Source: DATHSN01 sp035464115
GTDB taxonomy: Bacteria; Actinomycetota; Acidimicrobiia; Acidimicrobiales; SKKL01
DNA: 14,784 bases
Assembly: GCA_035464115.1 (NCBI GenBank)
Contig: DATHSN010000248.1
Span: forward strand, 1 to 14,784
Reading direction: 5' to 3'
Shown here: one piece after another, positions 6,749 to 13,968 of the stretch
Numbering within the stretch: the first letter of the stretch is position 1
Layout: each line of letters opens with the position of its first letter
The notes under the pieces: generated by a model
Database searches by the model: none
What the model was told of the DNA's origin: nothing
What the model saw: only the letters and a program-made list of their open reading frames with translations
Made by a program: the position numbers and the translations under genes

Positions 6749-6775
6749 TACCCCGTGGCTCGACGACGGCAAACC
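6749..6775 (-). promoter_or_regulatory. Candidate SigF/SigB-type promoter of the hemerythrin-like gene
   Basis: Reading the minus strand: GGTTT (6775-6771), 17 bases, GGGTA (6753-6749). This is an exact match to the general-stress pattern GGTTT-N15-17-GGGTA. It leaves a 5' leader of about 45-50 bases before the ATG at 6694. The remainder of the 6695-6794 gap holds only the ribosome-binding site at 6699-6703. Confidence 0.45.
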
Positions 6776-6794
6776 GCTCGCGACCGACGGACCT

Positions 6795-8771
6795 TCACCG
6801 GGCCCGGGCCAGCGCGACGACGGCGTCGAGGGCGGCCGGATCCTTGAGGGAACCCCGGCTGGCAGCCCGCTCGGGGTCACCCCCGAGGAGGATCTTCTTC
6901 ACCGGGACCTCGAGCTTCTTGCCGCTGAGCGTCGTGGGGACGGCGTCGACGTGGTGGATCTCGTCGGGCACGTGGCGCGGTGACAGGCCCGAGCGCACCG
7001 CGGTGCGGATGCGGGCGACCAGCGCGTCGTCGAGGTCGACCCCGTCGGCCAGCGCCACCAGCAGCACGAGCGTGCCGACGTCGTCGGACGACTCCAGGTG
7101 GACCACCAGGCTGTCGACCACGCCGTCGACCGCCTCGACCACCCGGTAGATCTCGGCGGTGCCGACCCGGACGCCGCCCCGGTTGAGCGTGGCGTCGGAG
7201 CGACCGGAGATGACGCAGCTGCCCCGCTCGCTGATGGTGATCCAGTCGCCGTGGCGCCAGACCCCCGGGTAGTGCTCGAAGTAGGTGGCCCGGTAGCGCG
7301 ACCCGTCGTCGCCCCAGAGCCCCACCGGCATCGACGGCATGGGCTCGGTGACCACCAGCTCGCCCTGGGTGCCGAGCACGGGTCGACCGTGGTCGTCGAA
7401 GGCGTGCACCGCGGCGCCGAGGTAGCGGCAGGGGATCTCGCCCTCCCACACGGGGGTGAGCGGGCTCGACCCGACGAAGGCCGAGCACACGTCGGTGCCG
7501 CCGGCGATGGGCGAGAGCATCACGTCGGGCGACACCGAGTCGTACACCCAGCGGAACCCGTCGGCCGGCAGCGGTGCGCCGGTGGACCCGACCGCCCGCA
7601 ACCGCGACAGGTCGAACCGCTCACCGGGAACGATGCCCGCCCGGCGAGAGGCGGTGATGAACGGGGCGCCGACGCCGAACCAGGTGACGCCCTCGTCGGC
7701 CGCGAGCCGCCACAGCGTGTCGGGACCGTCGTGGTTGGGGTCGCCGTCGAAGAGCACCAGCCGGGCGCCGACCAGCAGGCCCGACACCAGGTAGTTCCAC
7801 ATCATCCAGCCGGTGGTGGTGAACCAGAAGAAGCGGTCGTCGGGGCCCATGTCGCCGTGGAGGCCGAGGGCCTTGAGGTGCTCGAGGAGGATGCCCCCGT
7901 GGCCGTGGACGATCGGCTTGGGGAGCCCGGTGGTGCCCGAGGAGTAGAGGACGTAGAGGGGGTGGTCGGTGGCCACCGGGACGGGGACCACGGGGCCGGG
8001 GTCCCCCGGGCCGGCCAGCAGGTCGTCCCACGTCAGCACGCCCTCGGTCGGCGTGACCGGCCTGTCGTCGAGGTACGGCACCATCACCGTGGCGGCCACG
8101 GTGGGGAGGCCGGCCCGGATGGCGGCGAGGTCGTCGGCGCGGCTCACCACCTTGGTGCCGTAGCGGTAGGCGTCGACGGCGAGGAGCACGGTGGGCTCGA
8201 CCTGACCGAAGCGGTCGAGCACGGCGGTGGCGCCGAACTCGGGAGCGCAGGTGGTCCACACCGCGCCGAGGCTGGCGGTGGCGAGGAAGGCGGCCACCGT
8301 CTCGGGGATGTTGGGCAGGTAGGCGGCGACGCGGTCGCCGGGCCCGACGCCGAGGCGCTGGAGGCCCCGGCGGGCGCGGGCCACCTGGTCGGCCAGCTGG
8401 GCCCAGGTCCACTCCTGGCGATCCCGCGACTGGGAGAGACCGACCACGGCCACCTCGTCGGGCCGGTCGGCGGCAGCGCGCAGGGCGTGCGCCGCGTAGC
8501 TGAGCCGGGCGCCGGTGAACCAGCGCGCGCCGGGCATCTCCCGGCCGTCGAGCACCTGGTCGTACGACGGTGAGGCCATCACCTCGAACTCGTCCCAGAT
8601 GGCGGCCCAGCACTCCTCGAGCCCGTCGCCGACCGACCACTCCCACAGCTCGTCGTAGTCGGCGAACGCCCGGCCGGCCCGGGCCTCGCACCGGGTGAGG
8701 AACCGCCCGAGGCGGGTGGCGGTGCGGGCGTCGGGGGTGGGCGACCACAGCACGGTGGGGATGTCGGTCAC
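6795..8771 (-). CDS. aacS: Acetoacetyl-CoA synthetase (acetoacetate-CoA ligase)
   Basis: A 658-residue adenylate-forming enzyme, full length for the family, that activates acetoacetate with ATP and CoA to acetoacetyl-CoA. The N-terminal ACS-type cap is present (DYDELWEWSV around 39-48). The adenylation core shows the P-loop SSGTTGLPKP (277-286), GWMMWN (321-326), and PIAGGTDVCSAFVG (421-434), a motif I associate with acetoacetyl- rather than acetyl-CoA synthetases. YRATYFEHYPGVWRHGDW (493-510) contains the ribose-binding Asp. The C-terminal swivel domain ends in PTTLSGKKLEVPVKK, where K618 is the catalytic lysine. The GTG start at 8771 has no Shine-Dalgarno. It is divergent from the MaoC-carboxylase operon with a 50-base gap and would re-activate the acetoacetate released by that leucine pathway, replacing the CoA-transferase used elsewhere. 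Confidence 0.9.
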   Translation of the reverse strand: MTDIPTVLWSPTPDARTATRLGRFLTRCEARAGRAFADYDELWEWSVGDGLEECWAAIWDEFEVMASPSYDQVLDGREMPGARWFTGARLSYAAHALRAAADRPDEVAVVGLSQSRDRQEWTWAQLADQVARARRGLQRLGVGPGDRVAAYLPNIPETVAAFLATASLGAVWTTCAPEFGATAVLDRFGQVEPTVLLAVDAYRYGTKVVSRADDLAAIRAGLPTVAATVMVPYLDDRPVTPTEGVLTWDDLLAGPGDPGPVVPVPVATDHPLYVLYSSGTTGLPKPIVHGHGGILLEHLKALGLHGDMGPDDRFFWFTTTGWMMWNYLVSGLLVGARLVLFDGDPNHDGPDTLWRLAADEGVTWFGVGAPFITASRRAGIVPGERFDLSRLRAVGSTGAPLPADGFRWVYDSVSPDVMLSPIAGGTDVCSAFVGSSPLTPVWEGEIPCRYLGAAVHAFDDHGRPVLGTQGELVVTEPMPSMPVGLWGDDGSRYRATYFEHYPGVWRHGDWITISERGSCVISGRSDATLNRGGVRVGTAEIYRVVEAVDGVVDSLVVHLESSDDVGTLVLLVALADGVDLDDALVARIRTAVRSGLSPRHVPDEIHHVDAVPTTLSGKKLEVPVKKILLGGDPERAASRGSLKDPAALDAVVALARAR

Positions 8772-8821
8772 GGGATCATCGTCTCACGGCGGTCCGGCGC
8801 CCAGTGCGTACCATCGGCCCC
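8772..8821. promoter_or_regulatory. Divergent promoter region between aacS and the leucine operon
   Basis: Only 50 bases separate two GTG starts reading apart, and both are immediately preceded by CCC, so the ends are symmetric (CACGGG at 8769, CCCGTG at 8819). On the plus strand TACCAT (8809-8814) lies 7 bases before GTG 8822, a good leaderless -10. On the minus strand GACGAT followed by 6 bases precedes GTG 8771, a weaker -10. Neither gene has a Shine-Dalgarno. The two promoters must overlap, so both transcription units could be controlled by one bound regulator. Confidence 0.5.
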
Positions 8822-9301
8822 GTGGAGCGCGCCTACACCGGACAGTGGTTCGAGGAGCTCACGCCCGGTCGGGTGATCCACCACGCCATCCGGCGCACCA
8901 TCACCGAGTCCGACAACGTGGCCTTCTCCACGATGACGATGAACCCGGCGTGGCTCCACCTCGACTTCGACTACGCCGCCAACGAGACCGAGTTCGGCCG
9001 GCCCCTCGTGAACTCGATGCTCACCCTGGCCACCGTCATCGGGATCAGCGTGCACGAGACGACGCTCGGCACCACCGTCGCCAACCTCGGCTTCAGCGAG
9101 GTGGTGTTCCCCGCCCCGCTGTTCCACGGCGACACCATCCGGGTCGAGACCGAGGTGCGCGCCGCTCGCGAGTCTCGGTCGCGCCCGACCCAGGGCATCG
9201 TCACCTTCGAGCACCGGGCGTTCGACCAGCACGGCACCCTCGTGTGCCGGGCGGTGCGCGACGCGCTGATGCACCGGCGACCCGAGGGCGAGCCGGCGTG
9301 A
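8822..9301 (+). CDS. MaoC-family acyl-CoA hydratase
   Basis: A 159-residue hot-dog-fold hydratase. The characteristic core lies at residues 30-75: SDNVAFSTMTMNPAWLHLD, then EFGRPLVNSMLTLATVIG. H46 is the expected catalytic His. The Asp of the classical R-hydratase motif appears to be Asn41, as I recall for the mesaconyl/itaconyl-CoA hydratase-like branch. These enzymes add water to 2-enoyl-CoAs. From its position the likely reaction here is hydration of 3-methylglutaconyl-CoA to HMG-CoA, a job done by crotonase-type LiuC in other bacteria. M. tuberculosis has a similar gene (Rv2499c) in its accD1-accA1-fadE19-citE cluster. GTG 8822 is preferred to the in-frame GTG 8804 because TACCAT ends 7 bases before it, implying a leaderless message. 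Its stop overlaps the GTG of accD1 (GTGA). Family sure, substrate inferred. Confidence 0.88.
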   Translation: MERAYTGQWFEELTPGRVIHHAIRRTITESDNVAFSTMTMNPAWLHLDFDYAANETEFGRPLVNSMLTLATVIGISVHETTLGTTVANLGFSEVVFPAPLFHGDTIRVETEVRAARESRSRPTQGIVTFEHRAFDQHGTLVCRAVRDALMHRRPEGEPA

Positions 9302-10920
9302 GGCCCGTCGAGTCGCGCATCGACACCGGCTCGGCGCAGTTCGCCGCGAACCGCGACGCGTCGCTCGCGCTGGTGGCCACCCTGCGCGAGCGCCTCACCT
9401 GGGCGATCGCGGGCGGTCCGGGCCGCGAGCGCTCCATCGAGCGGCACCTGGCCCGCGGCAAGGTGATGGTGCGCGACCGCATCGACATGGTCACCGACAC
9501 CGACACCCCGTTCCTCGAGCTGTCGACGCTCAGCGGCTGGGGCCAGTACGACGGCGCCGCGCCGGGCGCGGGCATCGTCACCGGCATCGGGCTGGTGCAC
9601 GGCGTGCCCTACGTGCTCATCGCCAACGACGCCACCGTGAAGGGCGGCTCGCTGCTGCCGGTGTCGATCAAGAAGCACGTGCGGGCCCAGCAGATCGCCG
9701 AGGAGAACGGCCTCGGTGTGATCTACCTGGTCGACTCGGGCGGGGCGTTCCTCCCCCTGCAGGACGAGATCTTCCCCGACAAGGACCACTTCGGCGGCTC
9801 CTTCTACCGCCAGGCCCGCCTGTCGGCGATGGGCCTGCCCCAGCTGTCGGTGGTCCTCGGCGGGTGCACCGCGGGCGGCGCCTACGTCCCGGCGCTGTCC
9901 GACGAGGTGATCATGGTGGAGGGCATCGGGCGCATCTTCCTCGGCGGCCCGCCCATCGTGAAGGCCGCCCTCGGCGAGATCGTCGACCCCGACGACCTCG
10001 GTGGCGCCGAGCTGCACACCCGGGTGTCGGGGGTGAGCGACCACCTCGCCGACACCGAGGCCGAGGCCTACGGCAAGCTCCGCGAGATCTGCGAGGCCAC
10101 CAACCAGCGCCGCGTCGACGACCCCCCGGGTTGGCTCGACGTGGCCGAGCCCGAGCCGCCCCGCTACGACCCCGCCGAGCTCTACGGGATCATCAGCGCC
10201 GACGACCGCATCCCGTTCGACGCCACCGAGGTGATCGCCCGGCTGGTCGACGGCTCGCGGTTCTCGGCGTTCAAGCCCGAGTGGGGCGAGTCGATCGTGT
10301 GCGGGTTCGCCCGCATCTGGGGGCACCTGGTCGGCATCGTCGCCAACAACGGCATCATCTTCAGCGAGTCGGCGCTCAAGGCCACCCACTTCATCGAGCT
10401 GTGCGAGCAGCGCCGCGTGCCGCTGCTGTTCCTGCAGAACACCTCGGGCTACATGGTGGGGCGAGACTCCGAGGCGGGGGGCATCGCCAAGCACGGCGCC
10501 AAGATGGTTGCCGCCGTGGCCAACGCCACCGTGCCCCGCTACACGGTGCTCATCGGCGGCTCCTACGGCGCCGGCAACTACGGCATGTGCGGTCGGGGCT
10601 TCAACCCCCGCTTCCTCTTCGCCTGGCCGAACTCGCGCATCGCCACCATGTCGGCCGAGACCGCGCAGACCGTGCTGGTCGACATCCGCCTGGCCGGGAT
10701 GCGGGCCGAGGAGACCACACCCGAGCAGGTGGAGGCCCTGCGGGCCGAGGTGGCCGAGCAGTACGAGACCCAGAGCGACCCCTACTACGCCACCTCCCGC
10801 CTGTGGGACGACGGGCTCATCGACCCCGTCGACACCCGCGACGTGCTCGGGCTGTGCCTCGCCCTCGCCGCCCGCCAGGACGCTCCGGCACCCGGGCCCG
10901 GCCTCGTCTACCGGATGTGA
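9298..10920 (+). CDS. accD1: Methylcrotonyl-CoA carboxylase, carboxyltransferase (beta) subunit
   Basis: A 540-residue acyl-CoA carboxyltransferase, the usual length for methylcrotonyl-CoA carboxylase beta. The N half contains ERHLARGKVMVRDRI (near 45-60) and GGCTAGGAYVPALSDE (around 185-200), an oxyanion/acyl-CoA-binding region. The C half contains NNGIIFSESALKATHFIELC, LFLQNTSGYMVG and IGGSYGAGNYGMCGRG (419-434), then FNPRFLFAWPNSRIATM. It transfers carboxyl from biotin on the alpha subunit to 3-methylcrotonyl-CoA, giving 3-methylglutaconyl-CoA. Substrate assignment rests on these motifs plus the acyl-CoA dehydrogenase and lyase in the same operon; a geranyl-CoA or other branched substrate is the alternative. 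The GTG at 9298 overlaps the hydratase stop by 4 bases, implying coupled translation. It ends 7 bases before accA1. Confidence 0.9.
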   Translation: MRPVESRIDTGSAQFAANRDASLALVATLRERLTWAIAGGPGRERSIERHLARGKVMVRDRIDMVTDTDTPFLELSTLSGWGQYDGAAPGAGIVTGIGLVHGVPYVLIANDATVKGGSLLPVSIKKHVRAQQIAEENGLGVIYLVDSGGAFLPLQDEIFPDKDHFGGSFYRQARLSAMGLPQLSVVLGGCTAGGAYVPALSDEVIMVEGIGRIFLGGPPIVKAALGEIVDPDDLGGAELHTRVSGVSDHLADTEAEAYGKLREICEATNQRRVDDPPGWLDVAEPEPPRYDPAELYGIISADDRIPFDATEVIARLVDGSRFSAFKPEWGESIVCGFARIWGHLVGIVANNGIIFSESALKATHFIELCEQRRVPLLFLQNTSGYMVGRDSEAGGIAKHGAKMVAAVANATVPRYTVLIGGSYGAGNYGMCGRGFNPRFLFAWPNSRIATMSAETAQTVLVDIRLAGMRAEETTPEQVEALRAEVAEQYETQSDPYYATSRLWDDGLIDPVDTRDVLGLCLALAARQDAPAPGPGLVYRM

Positions 10921-10927
10921 GGCGGCC

Positions 10928-12814
10928 GTGAGGATCCTGGTCGCCAACCGGGGCGAGATCGCCCGGCGGATCATCCGCACCGCCTCCCGCCTCGGGCACG
11001 AGACGGTGGCCGTGTTCGCCGACCCCGACCGCGACGCCCCGTTCACCCGCGAGGCCACCACCGCGCTCCGCCTCGGCCCCGCCGACCTCGCCGAGTCGTA
11101 CCTGTCGATCGATCGGCTGCTGACCGCGGTCGACGCCACTGGCGCCGACGCCGTGCATCCCGGCTACGGCTTCCTCGCCGAGAACGCCGCCTTCGCCCGC
11201 GCCGTGATCGCCGCCGGGGCCACGTGGATCGGGCCGCACCCCGACGCCATCGAGGCCATGGGGTCGAAGATCACCGCCCGCCAGCTGGCGGTGCGCCACG
11301 ACGTGCCCGTCATCCCCGGCTTCGACGCATCGCAGGATCCGGCCGACCTGGCGGCCGCCGCCGAGCAGATCGGCTACCCGGTGCTGGTGAAGGCGGCGGC
11401 GGGCGGCGGCGGCAAGGGCATCCGGGTGGTGCACCGCCCCGCCGACATCGCAGCCGCGCTCGCCGAGGCGGCGGCGGAGGCCCAGCGCTCGTTCGGCGAC
11501 GGGGCGATGATCGTCGAGCGCTACGTCCAGCGGCCCCGCCACGTCGAGGTGCAGGTGGTCGGCGATCGCCACGGGAACCTCGTGCACCTGGGCACCCGCG
11601 AGTGCTCGGTGCAGCGCCGCTACCAGAAGCTGCTCGAGGAGGCCCCGGCGCCCAACCTGCCCGACGCCACCCGAGCGGCCCTCCACGAGTCGGCGCTGCG
11701 GCTGGCCCGGGCCATCGGCTACGACTCGGCCGGCACCGTCGAGCTCATCGTCGACGACGACACCGGCGAGGTGTTCTTCCTCGAGATGAACACCCGCCTC
11801 CAGGTGGAGCACCCCGTCACCGAGGCGGTCACCGGCCTCGACCTGGTCGAGCTGATGATCCGCTCGGCCGCCGGCGAGCCGCTGCCCATCACCCAGGACG
11901 ACGTGGTGATCACCGGCCACGCCGTCGAGGCCCGCATCAACGCCGAAGATCCCGCCCACGGCTTCGCGCCCCGCACCGGCACCATCACCCACCTCGTCGT
12001 CCCCGACGGCGTGCGGTGGGACAGCGCGGTGGTGGCCGGCGACGAGATCACCCCGTTCTACGACCCCATGATCGCCAAGCTCGTGGTCGACGGCCCCGAC
12101 CGGCCGACCGCTCTGCGCCGACTGGCCCGGGCGCTCGACCAGCTCGTCGTCGGCGGCGTCGTCACCACTGCGGGTTTCCACCGGTGGCTCGTCGACCAAC
12201 CACCCGTCGTCGAGGGCCGGGTCACCACCCGGTTCGTCGACGAGACCGACCTTCCGGGTGAGCCCCCGCCGGCCACCGTCGCCGCCGCCCGGGCCTGGCG
12301 GCACGCCCGCACCGCGGCGCGGGGCACCGGCCCGGGGGCGGCTCTCGGCGCGCGCCGGCTCACGCCGCACCACCCCGGCCAGCCCGTGGTGCTGCGCGCC
12401 CTCGACGGCGAGCTCCACGAGGTCGACCTCGCCGCGCTCGACGCCGACGAGCCCATGGCGCCGGCCAGCGTGTCGCTCGCCGACCGGTCGGTGGCCGTGA
12501 ACGTCGCCGGCCACACCCACACGTTCACCGTGCCGACCCGCAGCGAGCGCTGGGCGCCGTCGGCGTCAGCGGGCCACGGCCACGCCAGCGCCACCGTCGC
12601 GCCCTTCCCCGCGGCGGTCACCTCGGTGGCCGTCGCCCCCGGCGACCACGTGGCCGGCGGCGACCCCGTCGTGGTCATCGAGGCCATGAAGATGCTCCAC
12701 ACCCTCACCGCCACCGGCCCCGGCGTCGTCGCCGAGGTGCGGGTGGCGCCCGGCGACCAGGTCGCCACCCACCACGTGCTCGTCACCTTCGCCCCCATCG
12801 AGGCCACCCCATGA
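10928..12814 (+). CDS. accA1: Methylcrotonyl-CoA carboxylase, biotin carboxylase/biotin carrier (alpha) subunit
   Basis: A 628-residue alpha subunit. Biotin carboxylase N-domain (MRILVANRGEIARRIIRTA, 1-110), ATP-grasp domain with the glycine loop AAAGGGGKGIRV (156-167) and EMNTRLQVEHPVTEAVTG, and the C-terminal carboxylase domain (to about 440). A linker or BT-like segment (450-560) follows, then a biotinyl domain with EAMKM, in which K588 receives biotin. It carboxylates its own biotin using ATP and bicarbonate and hands the carboxyl to the beta subunit. The stretch at about 455-485 (PPPATVAAARAWRHARTAAR) is a flexible Ala/Arg-rich linker. GTG 10928 has GAGG 5 bases upstream, overlapping the accD1 stop. 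Its own stop overlaps the ATG of the dehydrogenase gene (ATGA). Biotin ligase is not in the window. Confidence 0.92.
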   Translation: MRILVANRGEIARRIIRTASRLGHETVAVFADPDRDAPFTREATTALRLGPADLAESYLSIDRLLTAVDATGADAVHPGYGFLAENAAFARAVIAAGATWIGPHPDAIEAMGSKITARQLAVRHDVPVIPGFDASQDPADLAAAAEQIGYPVLVKAAAGGGGKGIRVVHRPADIAAALAEAAAEAQRSFGDGAMIVERYVQRPRHVEVQVVGDRHGNLVHLGTRECSVQRRYQKLLEEAPAPNLPDATRAALHESALRLARAIGYDSAGTVELIVDDDTGEVFFLEMNTRLQVEHPVTEAVTGLDLVELMIRSAAGEPLPITQDDVVITGHAVEARINAEDPAHGFAPRTGTITHLVVPDGVRWDSAVVAGDEITPFYDPMIAKLVVDGPDRPTALRRLARALDQLVVGGVVTTAGFHRWLVDQPPVVEGRVTTRFVDETDLPGEPPPATVAAARAWRHARTAARGTGPGAALGARRLTPHHPGQPVVLRALDGELHEVDLAALDADEPMAPASVSLADRSVAVNVAGHTHTFTVPTRSERWAPSASAGHGHASATVAPFPAAVTSVAVAPGDHVAGGDPVVVIEAMKMLHTLTATGPGVVAEVRVAPGDQVATHHVLVTFAPIEATP

Positions 12815-13968
12815 CGCACCGCAACGCCTACATGACCGACGACCTCCAGGCCATCTACGACCAGACGGTCGAGTTCGTCACCAAGGAGGTCACCCCCCAC
12901 GGCGACCAGTGGGAGCTCGACGGCATGGTCCCCCGCGAGGTGCTCCGCCACATGGGCAGCCTGGGGATGTTCGGGCTGCGGGTGCCCGAGGACCAGGGCG
13001 GGCTCGGGCTCGGGATGCTCGCGTCGGCGACGTTCTCCGAGGCGCTCGGCGCGTCGACCTACGCCGGGTTCGACGTCACCGTGCTGGTGCACACCGACAT
13101 GGCCGGCCCGCACCTGGTGAGCTCGGGGACCCCCGAGCAGCTGGAGCGGTGGCTGCCCGGCATCCTCGCCGGCGAGACGATCCTGTCGATCGGGGTCACC
13201 GAGCCCGACGCCGGATCCGACGTGGCCGGCATCCGCACCAGCGCGGTGCGCGCCGGCGACGGCTGGCGCATCAACGGCACCAAGATGTTCATCACCAACG
13301 CCGTGCACGGCGACCTGTCGATCATCGCGGCGCGCACCGACCCCGAGAACCGCTACGGCATCACCATGTTCCTGGTGCCGGCCGGCACCGAGGGCTTCAG
13401 CGTGGCCACCAAGCTCGACAAGCACGGCTGGCGCTGCTCGGACACCGCCGAGCTGGTGCTCGACGACGTGTGGGTGCCCGACGACCAGGTGCTCGGCACC
13501 GTGCACCGCGGGTTCTACGAGACGATGAAGAACTTCCAGAACGAGCGGATGGTGCTCGTCGGCATGGGGGTCGGCGCCGCCCAGGCCGCCATCGACCAGA
13601 CCCTCGCCCACACCCAGCAGCGCAAGGCGTTCGGCGGCCACCTCTACGACCTCGGGGCCATCCGCCAGCGCATGGCGATGGACCAGGCCAAGCTCGACGC
13701 GGTGCGCGCCGCCATGTACCACGCCGCCTGGATGGGCGACCAGGGCCTCGACAACGTGAAGGCCATGTCGGGCGTGAAGGCGTTCGGGGCCGAGGCGATC
13801 ATGGAGATCATGTACGACTGCGTGCAGTTCCACGGGGGGATGGGCTACATGCGCGAGACCCCGGTGGAGCGCATGTACCGCGACGCCCGCATCCTGCCCA
13901 TCGGCGGCGGCGCCACCGAGGTCATGTTGGAAGAGGTGGCCAAGCGGTCGATGGTGACCGGGTCGTGA
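12811..13968 (+). CDS. Acyl-CoA dehydrogenase, isovaleryl-CoA dehydrogenase type (fadE19-like)
   Basis: A 385-residue FAD enzyme of normal length. The N helical domain is followed by the beta domain signature GVTEPDAGSDVAGI (128-141) and FITNAVHGDLSIIAA. The C helical domain contains RKAFGGHLYDLGAIRQRMA (271-289) and QFHGGMGYMRETPVERMYRD (339-358). The medium-chain-type catalytic Glu position near the C-terminus is Gly here (ILPIGGGATEV, 361-371). Instead Glu245 in FQNERMVL lies where isovaleryl-CoA dehydrogenase carries its catalytic base. This supports oxidation of isovaleryl-CoA to 3-methylcrotonyl-CoA, the step before the carboxylase. Electrons would go to ETF, which is not encoded here. 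The ATG at 12811 overlaps the accA1 stop; an ATG at residue 8 (12832) is a possible alternative start. Its stop overlaps the next gene's GTG. Confidence 0.9.
   Translation: MTHRNAYMTDDLQAIYDQTVEFVTKEVTPHGDQWELDGMVPREVLRHMGSLGMFGLRVPEDQGGLGLGMLASATFSEALGASTYAGFDVTVLVHTDMAGPHLVSSGTPEQLERWLPGILAGETILSIGVTEPDAGSDVAGIRTSAVRAGDGWRINGTKMFITNAVHGDLSIIAARTDPENRYGITMFLVPAGTEGFSVATKLDKHGWRCSDTAELVLDDVWVPDDQVLGTVHRGFYETMKNFQNERMVLVGMGVGAAQAAIDQTLAHTQQRKAFGGHLYDLGAIRQRMAMDQAKLDAVRAAMYHAAWMGDQGLDNVKAMSGVKAFGAEAIMEIMYDCVQFHGGMGYMRETPVERMYRDARILPIGGGATEVMLEEVAKRSMVTGS

Noticed and set aside
8971..11139. 722-codon minus-strand open frame opposite maoC and accD1
   Set aside because: Shadow of the carboxyltransferase gene; composition rich in Gly, His, Val, Asp with no recognisable domain.
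12058..13833. 591-codon minus-strand open frame opposite accA1 and the dehydrogenase
   Set aside because: Same antisense artefact; the plus strand encodes well-conserved enzymes.
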